In this document: piece by piece, positions 16,720 to 30,799 of the stretch
Numbering within the stretch: the stretch's first letter is position 1
How the letters are laid out: every line of letters starts with the position of its first letter
Assembly: GCA_017519185.1 (NCBI GenBank)
Contig: JAFWSX010000018.1
Coordinates: 91,798-155,797 of the forward strand
DNA length: 64,000 nt
Origin: Bacteroidales bacterium
GTDB lineage: Bacteria; Bacteroidota; Bacteroidia; Bacteroidales; UBA932
Reading direction: 5' to 3'
Translations under genes and position numbers: made by a program
Notes under the pieces: generated by a model
The model's database searches: none
The model's input: only the letters and a program-made list of their open reading frames with translations
Told to the model about the DNA's origin: nothing

Positions 16720-17606
16720 TATCTTACTGTTTCTATAAGAAGGTCAGGATAGTTTGAAATGATGGCCTCCACGCCGCAGTCCACGAGGCGGCGCATCTCG
16801 TCGGGATCGTCCACAGTCCAGGGAACCACGCCGATGCCGTGCCTGTGGCACCACTTCACGTTCTCGGGAGTGACGACGCTGCTCTCAGGGCTCCACCACT
16901 GAGGTTTGAAATCGAGGTTCTTGGCAAGGAGAGCTTCAATGTCTCCGCCTTCCTCGGCTTCTGTCAGATAAGACAGGATGAGTTCCGGCCACTTTTCGTG
17001 CATATAGTTGAGGGCACGGGGGTCGAAGCACTGCACGATAAGGCGGTCTCCCAGATTTTTGGAGAGCAGCAGCGGAACGCAGGTGTCACAGAAAAGTTTG
17101 TAGTCAGGCCAGAGGGTTCCCTCTCCTTCTCCCGGCCAGGACTTGATCTCGATGTTGTAGTTCACCGGCTTCAGGCCGATCTGCTTCGCATAGGATTCAG
17201 CGAAGTCAATAAGGTCGCCGGCCAGAGGTTTAACTTCGTGAATCTTGGTCTGAGTGGGCCAGCGGTCTACGTGCCTGAGACCTACCTCGTACTTTGCGAT
17301 GCTGTCATAGGGCATCGTGAAGAGGTATTCCCTGGGGTCGTTTTCGGCGATGAGCGTGCCGTCTGGCCTGATGGAATAGCGCGGATGGAAATAGTTGTCG
17401 TGGGACACAACAACGTCGCCGTCCTTCGACAGCTGCAGATCGAACTCGAGGGTATTGACGCGCAGGTCAAGCGCGTGCTTCATTGCGGAAATTGTATTTT
17501 CAGGCATCAGTCCGGCACCTCCGCGGTGGGCCTGGACGTCGATGACAGGCTTGTGCGAGCACGCCGCCAGCGCAGCGCAGCAGACAATAAGAAGTATTTT
17601 TTTCAT
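16719..17606 (-). CDS. Glycerophosphodiester phosphodiesterase lipoprotein
   Basis: The 295-residue lipoprotein (AALAAC lipobox, about Cys16) has the GDPD signature QAHRGGAGLMPENTISAM and the metal-binding segment TLEFDLQLSKDGDVVVSHD, then a C-terminal PWTVDDPDEMRR motif. GDPD enzymes hydrolyse glycerophosphodiesters, such as deacylated phospholipids, to glycerol-3-phosphate and an alcohol. It is the first gene of the GDPD-glpT-DUF3089 operon, consistent with scavenging phospholipid head groups outside the inner membrane. Confidence 0.93.
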   Translation of the reverse strand: MKKILLIVCCAALAACSHKPVIDVQAHRGGAGLMPENTISAMKHALDLRVNTLEFDLQLSKDGDVVVSHDNYFHPRYSIRPDGTLIAENDPREYLFTMPYDSIAKYEVGLRHVDRWPTQTKIHEVKPLAGDLIDFAESYAKQIGLKPVNYNIEIKSWPGEGEGTLWPDYKLFCDTCVPLLLSKNLGDRLIVQCFDPRALNYMHEKWPELILSYLTEAEEGGDIEALLAKNLDFKPQWWSPESSVVTPENVKWCHRHGIGVVPWTVDDPDEMRRLVDCGVEAIISNYPDLLIETVR

Positions 17607-17797
17607 AGCTCAGGTGGTTCTTTTAATCATACTAAGTTAACGTATTTGAACGTGATTTCGCTCGCCCATTAACATTTTTCGTATTGGTCCGTCTATTTTA
17701 TAGTAAATTCGCCAACCTTTCTGGACAATTTTTCGTTATTGTAGTGTAGTTTTTTTGCAATGGCTGCGTCTAATGTGCAAAAACAAACAAAAAAGAA

Positions 17798-20155
17798 ATG
17801 AAGAGACTGATTTTATTCACGATGATGATGCTGACCGCAATGACAGGCGGCGCAAAAGAAGACTGGAGAGGAAAAGTAATTGACTCAGACGGCAAGCCCG
17901 TGGCTTATGCAAACGTAGCCGTGCTGTCAAGGAGTGATTCTACCGTAGTATGCGGTGCAGTGACACAGGATGACGGTACATTCAACATAGTGACCAGCGA
18001 AACCGACGGAATAATGATGGTAGTGATGCTGGGCTACCAGACACAGTATCTGACACCGGTAGACGGAATGACAGTCATGCTGACTGAAGACACCCAGATG
18101 CTGGAAGGGGCTGCAGTGACAGCCGTGATGCCCGTCACCAAACTTACAGGCGAAGGCCTGCAGACAAACGTGCGTGGCTCTGTGTTGGAGAATGTCGGCA
18201 CTGCAAACGACGTACTTTCAAAGACTCCAGGCCTTGTGAGCGGCCAGAACGGGCTGGAAGTCATCGGCAAGGGATCTCCGCTTATATATATCAACGGACG
18301 CAAGGTGACGGACGCGAATGAGCTCGCCCGCCTGCAGAGCAACGAGATCCAGAGCGTCGAAGTCATCACTAACCCCGGGGCCCAGTACGACGCAAGCGTC
18401 CGCTCCGTGGTCCGCATCAGAACCATCCGCCGTCAGGGAGACGGCTTCGGCTTCAACCTCACGCTCTCCGACGCCCAGTCCCTGAGAAGGGCTGATTTCA
18501 ACGACCCGACAGCAAACCTGAGCCTGAACTACCGCACCGGCGGTGTGGACATATTTACCAGCGTCAACTACGACAAGAGCCATTATATGCAGCTCAGCGA
18601 CGCCGAGAAAAGGTCCACCGGATCACCGCAGTTCCTGGACCAGGCTACCATAGAAGGTTTGGGAATGGTGCGCAGTCTTGGCGGCAGCTCCGGCATAAAC
18701 TGGCAGATTGCTGACAACCACTTCGTTGGCGGAAAGGTGGAATGGGGACGCAGTCTAAGTATGGACAGTCGCACCCTGATCACCGACAAGGTGCACCGCG
18801 ACGGCGTGCTGGTTGACGACATAAGGACACTCACGGAAGACAGGTTCGGAGATATCGCCCCCTACAACATCGGCACCAACGTCTATTACAACGGCACGGT
18901 GGGCGGCAAGCTGAACATCGACTTCAACGCCGACTATTTCACCAATGTCAGCACAACCCTCAGCAATTCCGAAGAGACAAGCGGGATGACGCACGATGCC
19001 GCTGTGAGCACCAGCTCTGACAGCCGCAACCGGATGTATGCCACCAAGCTGGTCCTGTCCTATCCTATCCTCGTCGGACAGCTCCAGCTCGGCACTGAGG
19101 AGACATTCTCCCGCCGCAGCGACAAATACGCCCTCACCGGCATTCCCGTGCCGGCATCTGACGCCAGCGTGAAGGAAGACAATATCGCAGGTTTTGCAAC
19201 ATACGCCTTCTATCTGCCCAAATTCGGCCAGATGAGCGCAGGAGTCCGCTACGAGCACGTCCTCTATCTATATGAAGATGCCCTGGCACACCAGAACGAC
19301 ATCAGGCGTTCCTATGGCAACTGGTTCCCTACAGTATCTTATGCCAACGCCTTCGGTCCCGTACAGCTGCTGCTCAACTACAGCGCCAAGACTCTCCGTC
19401 CGGACTTCTCGATGCTCTCAAGCGCAGTACGCTACAACAGCCGCTACCTGTGGCAGAGCGGAAACGCCGCCCTTCAGCCTCAGACAATGCACGACGTGAG
19501 CCTTACCGCAGTGTGGAACTTCATTACCCTTGGCGCCACTTACTCCCGCGTCAACAACGCCATAGTAAACTGGGCTACTCCCTACAACGATGAGGGCGTG
19601 ATGCTGGTGAAACCCCGCAACCTGGAAGAGCCGTTCCGCAACTTGTCAGCCTATGTAAACCTCACTCCTACGATAGGCCCCATCTCGCTGAACTATACTC
19701 TCGCAGTGCAGCCCCAGTGGCTCACCATCAATGCTCCTGACCCCAGCCAGCCTTCAGGATACAGGAAGACATCTTTCAACGACAAGCCTCTGTTCGTGGC
19801 GCAGCTCTTCAACACCCTGCGTCTGAAAGGCGGGTGGCAAATGGAACTGGGCGGAGTGGCCTACAGCAAAGGCTACACCACCAATATGCTGCTCACCAAC
19901 AACTACTTCAACCTCTCAGCAGCTATCCAGAAGACCCTCCTCAAAGACGGCTCGCTCGTGCTGCGCCTGGAAGGCAGCGACCTGGCAGGTATGGGACACA
20001 ACGACGTGGCCACAGACTTCGGTTGCTACAATGTATGGCAGACGAACATAATGGACACCCAGCGCATCAAGTTCTCGGTCCGCTATATCTTCAATGCAGC
20101 CCAGAGCAAATACAAAGGCACCGGCGCCGGTCAGGACATAAAGGACAGGATGTAG
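17798..20155 (+). CDS. TonB-receptor-like outer-membrane beta-barrel protein
   Basis: The 785-residue protein has a signal peptide (about residues 1-19), a CarboxypepD-like N-terminal domain (GKVIDSDGKPVAYANVAVLS), a plug region (VLSKTPGLVSGQNGLEVIGKG and YINGRKV) and a long beta-barrel of the OMP_b-brl_3 type ending near KFSVRYIFNAAQSKYKG. It is exported to the outer membrane. No SusD partner is next to it, so it is probably not a polysaccharide-uptake SusC pair. The ligand is unknown. Confidence 0.85.
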   Translation: MKRLILFTMMMLTAMTGGAKEDWRGKVIDSDGKPVAYANVAVLSRSDSTVVCGAVTQDDGTFNIVTSETDGIMMVVMLGYQTQYLTPVDGMTVMLTEDTQMLEGAAVTAVMPVTKLTGEGLQTNVRGSVLENVGTANDVLSKTPGLVSGQNGLEVIGKGSPLIYINGRKVTDANELARLQSNEIQSVEVITNPGAQYDASVRSVVRIRTIRRQGDGFGFNLTLSDAQSLRRADFNDPTANLSLNYRTGGVDIFTSVNYDKSHYMQLSDAEKRSTGSPQFLDQATIEGLGMVRSLGGSSGINWQIADNHFVGGKVEWGRSLSMDSRTLITDKVHRDGVLVDDIRTLTEDRFGDIAPYNIGTNVYYNGTVGGKLNIDFNADYFTNVSTTLSNSEETSGMTHDAAVSTSSDSRNRMYATKLVLSYPILVGQLQLGTEETFSRRSDKYALTGIPVPASDASVKEDNIAGFATYAFYLPKFGQMSAGVRYEHVLYLYEDALAHQNDIRRSYGNWFPTVSYANAFGPVQLLLNYSAKTLRPDFSMLSSAVRYNSRYLWQSGNAALQPQTMHDVSLTAVWNFITLGATYSRVNNAIVNWATPYNDEGVMLVKPRNLEEPFRNLSAYVNLTPTIGPISLNYTLAVQPQWLTINAPDPSQPSGYRKTSFNDKPLFVAQLFNTLRLKGGWQMELGGVAYSKGYTTNMLLTNNYFNLSAAIQKTLLKDGSLVLRLEGSDLAGMGHNDVATDFGCYNVWQTNIMDTQRIKFSVRYIFNAAQSKYKGTGAGQDIKDRM

Positions 20156-20181
20156 CTCTTTCATCATATATCATTTCATTG

Positions 20182-20218
20182 CGGCAGGCTGCTCAATCCA
20201 GAGCTCCTGCCGTTTTTT
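20182..20218 (+). terminator. Terminator after the outer-membrane barrel gene
   Basis: CGGCAGG (20182-20188) pairs with CCTGCCG (20206-20212), followed by TTTTTT. Confidence 0.8.
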
Positions 20219-20235
20219 CATTTTTTCAAAATAAA

Positions 20236-20267
20236 TTTGGTTTATATTATAAACTACTTTATATTTG
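20236..20267 (+). promoter_or_regulatory. Bacteroidetes consensus promoter
   Basis: TTTG (20236-20239), a 20-nt gap, then TATATTTG (20260-20267): a full match to the Bacteroidetes consensus, 63 nt before the next start codon. Confidence 0.75.
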
Positions 20268-20330
20268 CATTGCGGTTAGGACAGACTGCGCAGCTGGACC
20301 CGGCCGGTAACATTTTATAATTATCAAACA

Positions 20331-20948
20331 ATGGAAAACAACAAAGAAATGACGGCACGCGAGAGCCTTGCTCTCATCACCGAGACAATGAACAACAACC
20401 GTAAGGACATTATCTTCCGCAGCGGCAAGCACTTCATCCTCTGGGGCGTTTTGCTCACTCTGTTCTCACTGGCAGTATTCATCCTGTGGAGGGCCACCGG
20501 CCACGCCCAGTGGAATTTTCTCTGGTTCGTGATGCCTGCCGTCGGATTTCCTCTGGCTCACTTGCTTGACCGCAAGAAGGACGCAGACCTGCCTGAAAAC
20601 GTATTCAGTCGTATCCTCAGCAGCATATGGCTGTCGTTCTGCATCTTTTCGGTTTCCGTGGCCGTTTTTACAGTCCTCTATGTTTCGGTCAATCCCAATC
20701 CTATCGGGACTATCGCAGTCGGAGCAAGCCTGACTGCACAGATTGTCCTTCTTTTCGGCATGGCCCTGACCATAAGCGGCTTTGTCGTCAAGAACTGGCC
20801 CGTCATTGTCGCCGGATTCGTAACAGGCATCGGCGGACTTGCAATTTATTACATAGTTGATCTGGGTGCAGCACAGATGCTGATCTTCACCTTTGCGGGT
20901 GTAGTACTTGCCCTGACCGGTGTCATCATCAAGAATCTCAGGAGATAG
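20331..20948 (+). CDS. Hypothetical multi-spanning membrane protein
   Basis: The 205-residue protein has a soluble N-terminus (ESLALITETMNNNRKDI) and about six transmembrane segments. I do not recognise the family. It ends in a positively charged IIKNLRR and is followed 3 bp later by a winged-helix regulator, so the pair is co-transcribed. Such membrane-protein and PF13601-like regulator pairs are common in Bacteroidales, but their function is not established here. Confidence 0.8.
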   Translation: MENNKEMTARESLALITETMNNNRKDIIFRSGKHFILWGVLLTLFSLAVFILWRATGHAQWNFLWFVMPAVGFPLAHLLDRKKDADLPENVFSRILSSIWLSFCIFSVSVAVFTVLYVSVNPNPIGTIAVGASLTAQIVLLFGMALTISGFVVKNWPVIVAGFVTGIGGLAIYYIVDLGAAQMLIFTFAGVVLALTGVIIKNLRR

Positions 20949-20951
20949 CGT

Positions 20952-21242
20952 ATGTTTCCGAAACTCGATCCTATCCTCCACTCTGAGCTGAGGCTGGCCG
21001 TAATGTCAATCCTCGCCGGCGTCGAAGATGCGGACTTCACCTACATAAAGAAGCAGACGGGGGCCACATCCGGAAACCTGAGCGTCCAGATCGACAAACT
21101 GAGCGCAGCCGGCTACATCACCGTTGAGAAAGGCTTCAAAGGCAAGATGCCCCGAACCACCTGCCGGATGACGCCGGCCGGACGGGAAGCCTTCAGCACT
21201 TATGTCACGGCACTGCAGGAATATCTCTCTGCAGGTAAATAA
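20952..21242 (+). CDS. Winged-helix transcriptional regulator
   Basis: The 96-residue protein has a single winged-helix fold: LHSELRLAVMSILAG, recognition helix TSGNLSVQIDKLSAAGYI and a wing ending RTTCRMTPAGREAF. This matches the PF13601-type HTH group (MarR/ArsR-like). It lies 3 bp after a membrane-protein gene and likely controls that unit. Confidence 0.88.
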   Translation: MFPKLDPILHSELRLAVMSILAGVEDADFTYIKKQTGATSGNLSVQIDKLSAAGYITVEKGFKGKMPRTTCRMTPAGREAFSTYVTALQEYLSAGK

Positions 21243-21247
21243 TAGAA

Positions 21248-21276
21248 ACGGGCGGTCCGCGAAGGCCGCCCGTTCT
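21248..21276. terminator. Shared terminator between regulator and transporter genes
   Basis: ACGGGCGG and its complement CCGCCCGT form a strong stem around CGAA-containing loop sequence, with a modest T-rich end. It lies between convergent genes. Confidence 0.7.
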
Positions 21277-21280
21277 TGTA

Positions 21281-22954
21281 TTACAGCATCAGCATTATCA
21301 TCACCTGCGCCGCGACAACTCGCAGGAACATCGTCAGAGGATAGACGGTTGTGTAGTTGAGGGCGATGCGGCCGTTACCGAAGAGCTGCTCGGAGAATGA
21401 GAGCAGAGCCGGGTCAGTAGTGCCGCCCGACAGCAGACCGCAGATCTTGAAGAAGTCGAACTTCATAAACTTGCGGGCGATGAAAGCGATGATGGCCATC
21501 GGCACTACTGTGATGATTGCGCCATAGTGCACCCACATATATCCTCCGCCGACAAGGCTGGCGACGAATGTCTTTCCTGCATCCAGACCGACGGCTGCCA
21601 TAAAGAGCGAGATGCCTATCTCACGCACCATCAGGTTGGCGCTGGTAGCAGTATAGGTGGTGATTCCGAACTTAGGGCCGAAGGCGCCGAGCAGGATGGC
21701 CACAATGAGCGGACCGCCTGCCATACCGAGCTTGAGCGGCTGGGGCATTGACGGAAAGTGGATCGGGATCAGGCCGACCAGGACTCCGAGGGCGATGCCG
21801 AAGAATATAGGGATGAGGTTGGGTTTCTGGAGTTTGTCAGGCTCGTTGCCAACGAGTTTTGCAAGCCTGCTGATGCCCTCGTCGGAGCCTACCACCTGGA
21901 TGCTGTCACCCACCTGAAGAATGAGGTCGGCATCAGCCTGGAGGTCCACGCCGGCACGCAGGATGCGGGTAACTGTCACACCGTACTTGTGGCGTATGTC
22001 AAGCTTGCGGAGACTGGCTCCAGTAATGTTGGGCTTCGTAATGGTGAGCCTGCGGGTGACCAGTTTGGCACCTGTCTGCTGCCATTCCTTCATATCTACG
22101 GGAAATTCTTCACCGAAGATTATGGCTGCCTTGTCCTTATGGTGAACGTCAGTGACTATCAGCAGCTCATCGCCCTGCTTCAGCGGCATATCGAGGTCGG
22201 GGAAGGTCACCCACTCCCCGCGTTTCATACGGGAGATGATCAGATGGTCGGCATTCTCCTCTCCCACTATTTCGTGGATGGTCTTGCCGAACAGCGCGGG
22301 ATTCTTGACTCTGCAGGCCAGACGGTACGCCTTGTCATCAACGCTTTCATCCTTGGACGACTTCTCCTTTTCCTTGTCTATATCTACCTTGAACAGGCTC
22401 TTTGAGAGCAGCAGCACAGCGATGGCGCCAAGCACGCCGAGGGGATATGCCACGGCATAGGCGGAACCGATGGACGACGCTGCGGCTACGATTTCATCAG
22501 TAGCTACCGGAGCATCGTAGAGCGTCTGCTGTGCAGCACCGAGGCCGGGAGTATTGGTGACAGCACCTGACATTATGCCGGTCATTATACCGATGTTCTC
22601 ACCGCTTATTAGATGTATTGCATATGTAGTCCCGACGGCGAGCAGGATCATACCTACTGCCAGTATGTTCATCGGCAGGCCGTCCCGGCGGAAAGACCGG
22701 AAGAAGCCCGGGCCCACCTGGAGGCCTATGGTGAATACGAAAAGTATCAGACCGAATTCTTTTATGAAGGACAGCATCACGGGATCGACCCTGAGGCCGA
22801 GATGCCCGAGAAGGATACCCATAAACAGAATCCATACGCTGCCTATGGACAGACCTTTTATCTTGAACTTGCCCAGGAACAGGCCGGATGCAATGACCAG
22901 GGCGAGAATGAGAATGGCCCCTGCAGTGCCACCTTGTGTCAACAGTTCTTTCAT
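21281..22954 (-). CDS. AspT/YidE-type aspartate:alanine exchanger family transporter
   Basis: The 557-residue protein has two membrane halves with repeated motifs (MSGAVTNTPGLGAAQQ and LLSGGTTDPALLSF) around a cytosolic middle with two TrkA-C-like domains (DELLIVTDV and DSIQVVGSD). This architecture is that of AAE-family exchangers (AspT, YidE, YbjL). The substrate is unknown. A TATCTTTG element precedes it on the minus strand. Confidence 0.9.
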   Translation of the reverse strand: MKELLTQGGTAGAILILALVIASGLFLGKFKIKGLSIGSVWILFMGILLGHLGLRVDPVMLSFIKEFGLILFVFTIGLQVGPGFFRSFRRDGLPMNILAVGMILLAVGTTYAIHLISGENIGIMTGIMSGAVTNTPGLGAAQQTLYDAPVATDEIVAAASSIGSAYAVAYPLGVLGAIAVLLLSKSLFKVDIDKEKEKSSKDESVDDKAYRLACRVKNPALFGKTIHEIVGEENADHLIISRMKRGEWVTFPDLDMPLKQGDELLIVTDVHHKDKAAIIFGEEFPVDMKEWQQTGAKLVTRRLTITKPNITGASLRKLDIRHKYGVTVTRILRAGVDLQADADLILQVGDSIQVVGSDEGISRLAKLVGNEPDKLQKPNLIPIFFGIALGVLVGLIPIHFPSMPQPLKLGMAGGPLIVAILLGAFGPKFGITTYTATSANLMVREIGISLFMAAVGLDAGKTFVASLVGGGYMWVHYGAIITVVPMAIIAFIARKFMKFDFFKICGLLSGGTTDPALLSFSEQLFGNGRIALNYTTVYPLTMFLRVVAAQVMIMLML

Positions 22955-22977
22955 GTCAACAGTTCTAAATTCGGCGG

Positions 22978-22985
22978 CAAAGATA
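22978..22985 (-). promoter_or_regulatory. Minus-7 element of the AAE transporter
   Basis: TATCTTTG on the minus strand, 23 nt before the start codon. It abuts the T-tract of the upstream gene's terminator. Confidence 0.55.
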
Positions 22986-23019
22986 TAAAAAAATCCCTGC
23001 CTTGTTCAGACAGGGATTT
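22985..23019 (-). terminator. Terminator of the EF-hand-like gene
   Basis: On the minus strand a perfect 9-bp stem AAATCCCTG/CAGGGATTT with an 11-nt loop is followed by a T-run. Confidence 0.85.
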
Positions 23020-23038
23020 CAATCTTATGTAAATGAGA

Positions 23039-23500
23039 CTATTTCCTTCCGAGGATTCCGCCAAGAATGCCGCCAAGGAGTCCGCCGCCACGGCTGCCGC
23101 CCTTGTTGCCACCCTTGATGGTGATGAGAACGTCCTGAAGGTCGATGTCGCCGTCACCGTCCTGATCCTTGATGATGCTTGAAAGGCCTGCGATGACTGT
23201 GGGAATCAGAGCTGCGAGCTTTCCGTTGAGGATGCTGCCAAGATTCAGTTTGCTGAGGATGTTGTTGGTGAACAGCTTGCCTGCAAGTGCAGTCACAGGG
23301 CTTGTGGCAGCATTGGCCTTGCCGGTAAGAAGGCTGGTGATCTGGTCGATGCCGCCTGCCTTCATAGCAGTCTGGGTGAGGCTGCCGAAGATTGAGTCAG
23401 TAAGACCGTTGAGCACGGTGTTCTGAACATTAGCGGGGATTTCAACGTTGCCGGCAGCTTTTTTCACTTGCTGCAGCAGAATGTCTTGAAAGTTTGCCAT
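23039..23500 (-). CDS. Small protein with EF-hand-like loop and Gly-rich tail
   Basis: The 153-residue protein has no signal peptide. The first 110 residues are amphipathic and small-residue-rich (DUF937-like in style, not certain). Then comes IKDQDGDGDIDLQDVL, a dockerin/EF-hand calcium-loop pattern with Asp at the usual positions, and a glycine-rich tail (GGLLGGILGGILGRK). Family and function are not known to me. It is transcribed alone with its own terminator. Confidence 0.75.
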   Translation of the reverse strand: MANFQDILLQQVKKAAGNVEIPANVQNTVLNGLTDSIFGSLTQTAMKAGGIDQITSLLTGKANAATSPVTALAGKLFTNNILSKLNLGSILNGKLAALIPTVIAGLSSIIKDQDGDGDIDLQDVLITIKGGNKGGSRGGGLLGGILGGILGRK

Positions 23501-23576
23501 TTTGAGATATTGTTATTGGTTGATTATTCAGCAATTGTAACTACTAATTTAAGCAGAACCATTGAAAGTGCAAAAA

Positions 23577-28875
<5,299 letters not shown>

Positions 28876-29009
28876 CGTTTGCTTTCAGATTGTCTATTTT
28901 AACTTGTAAATATAAACACTTTCCGAAAGTCTTCAAAATCGAGCAAAAACAAAACGCAATGGATTGAAGTACAGCCCATTGCGTTCATTCTACTATTAAA
29001 GTGCTGTTT

Positions 29010-29684
29010 TTAAGCCTTCTTGGGGGCGATGGCTTTCCATACTGGAACTGCAAGGGCACCGCCGATCATCGGAGCTACGATGAACACCCATACGTTCTTG
29101 AGGGCTTCTCCACCGGCGAACAGAGCCGGGCCGATTGAACGGGCGGGGTTCACTGAAGTACCGGTCAGATTGATGCAAACCAGGTGGATCAGGATGAGAG
29201 AAAGACCGATTGCAAGACCTGCAAGATTGCCGGCGCCGACTTTGGAATCAGTGGTACCGAGAACTACCAGGACGAACAGGAAGGTAGCGATGATCTCGAC
29301 AAGCAGGGCACCGCCTACGCCGCCTGCATTGGCTACACCGTTGGATCCGAGGGCTCCGGTCAGGTCAGGAGCGGCAACCACCTTGGTGAGAAGAAGCAGG
29401 ATAGCACCGGCGATGATGGCACCGATCACCTGTCCGCACCAGTAGCCGCAGGCATCCTTCCAGCTCATACGGCCGGCAAGGGCTACGCCGAATGTGATGG
29501 CAGGATTGATGTGGCAGCCAGAAACTCCGCCGATGGTGTATGCCATGGCGATAACTGACAGACCGAAGGCAATTGCAGTACCTACTACTCCGGCAGGTGT
29601 GTTGCAGCCGAGGAACATTGCGGTTCCGCAGCCCAGAAGTGTCAGAACGAACGTTCCGACGCACTCAGCAAAATATTTCTTCAT
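29010..29684 (-). CDS. aqpZ: Aquaporin Z-type channel
   Basis: The 224-residue protein has six hydrophobic segments and two NPA boxes (GCHINPAITFG and GTSVNPARSIGPALF), the diagnostic aquaporin feature. It would mediate water flux across the inner membrane. The NPA spacing and short loops fit AqpZ more than glycerol facilitators, though the selectivity filter was not checked in detail. It stands alone between the patatin and lytic transglycosylase genes. Confidence 0.93.
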   Translation of the reverse strand: MKKYFAECVGTFVLTLLGCGTAMFLGCNTPAGVVGTAIAFGLSVIAMAYTIGGVSGCHINPAITFGVALAGRMSWKDACGYWCGQVIGAIIAGAILLLLTKVVAAPDLTGALGSNGVANAGGVGGALLVEIIATFLFVLVVLGTTDSKVGAGNLAGLAIGLSLILIHLVCINLTGTSVNPARSIGPALFAGGEALKNVWVFIVAPMIGGALAVPVWKAIAPKKA

Positions 29685-29752
29685 ATCAAAAAGGTTTTAG
29701 TTAACCTAAAGGTATGAAAAAAACTGCTGATTAGCAAAGGCCGGTCGAAAAT

Positions 29753-30718
29753 TTACTTCGTAGTAGGGATGATGATCTTGTAGGCCTTGCCCTTGGGATT
29801 GGTGAGCTTGGTGCCTATGAGCCAAAGGTTTGCGCTGCGCAATTCATAGTATGTAACGCCATTGTCAGCGGCAAAATCCACGAGGGAAGGTATCGAGTAG
29901 TCCACAGTCACCACCTTGCGGGGGGCTCGGTACGGGTAGTAGTCCTCCTTGGGCACCGAGAAACCGAATGACTCAGGATTCTCGAAGAACATCTTGGCCA
30001 CCAGGATGCGGAACATATACCTCGAGGTCTCCTCCGGAAGATAGAGGTTGAAGGCAGAAGACTGCTTCTGGTCGCTGAGCCGTTTGCTGATGCCTCCCTG
30101 CCCTGCATTGTAGCTGGCTGCTACTGTCATCCAGTCGCCATATTTGGCATAGGCCTCCTTGAGATACTTGCAGGCAGCCTCGGTTTCCTTCTCGATATTG
30201 TACCTCTCGTCGACCTCTGCCGAAACTTCCAGCCCGTACTGGGGAGCCGTGCTCTTGAGGAACTGCCAGAGGCCTGCCGCACCCGAGGTTGACACTGCCT
30301 TCGGGTCGAGATTGCTCTCAATGGCCATCAGGTACTTCAGGTCTTCCGGCACTCCGTTGGCCTTGAGGATCGGAACCACCTGGGAGAAATACCTCTCCGA
30401 CCTCTTGAGCATCAGGGTTGAGTTGGTGTGCATATAGGTGAACGCAATCAGTTCGCGGTCCATCCTTTCATACATAGCGTCAGTATCGAAGCGGTAGGTC
30501 TTTCCTGCAAACTCAATTGACTCAGGCACTGAAGGGGTTTCTGGATGGAGGCGCTGCAGTTCGTCGGCGATCTCAACGAGGAGTTCGGCCTTGATGACTG
30601 CCCTCAGGGAATCGGTGTCGACCCTGGGAGGAACTGCGTTTGAAGATCCGCCGGCCGAAGCCGCAGAAGAACAGAAATTGACGGAAGCGAGGACGGCTAG
30701 CAGAAGTATTGTTTTCAT
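29753..30718 (-). CDS. Lytic transglycosylase (SLT, MltD-like)
   Basis: The 321-residue exported protein has a signal sequence and a long linker. The SLT catalytic domain carries AIESNLDPKAVSTSGAAGLWQF, with the Glu general acid, and AASYNAGQGGISKR. A LysM-like end follows (VTVDYSIPSLVDFAADNGVT). Such enzymes cut peptidoglycan with a 1,6-anhydro product. A TATATTTG element lies on the minus strand upstream (30748-30755). It diverges from the phosphoesterase gene. Confidence 0.9.
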   Translation of the reverse strand: MKTILLLAVLASVNFCSSAASAGGSSNAVPPRVDTDSLRAVIKAELLVEIADELQRLHPETPSVPESIEFAGKTYRFDTDAMYERMDRELIAFTYMHTNSTLMLKRSERYFSQVVPILKANGVPEDLKYLMAIESNLDPKAVSTSGAAGLWQFLKSTAPQYGLEVSAEVDERYNIEKETEAACKYLKEAYAKYGDWMTVAASYNAGQGGISKRLSDQKQSSAFNLYLPEETSRYMFRILVAKMFFENPESFGFSVPKEDYYPYRAPRKVVTVDYSIPSLVDFAADNGVTYYELRSANLWLIGTKLTNPKGKAYKIIIPTTK

Positions 30719-30785
30719 TGTTGCGTTCGTTTGCGAGATAGCTTCAGCAAATATAATCTTTGTTTAGCGATTATGCTAAAAAGCA

Positions 30786-30793
30786 TATCTTTG
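30786..30793 (+). promoter_or_regulatory. Minus-7 element directly before a start codon
   Basis: TATCTTTG ends only 6 nt before ATG 30800, leaving essentially no 5' UTR, so the transcript may be leaderless. Confidence 0.5.
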
Positions 30794-30799
30794 CGTACG

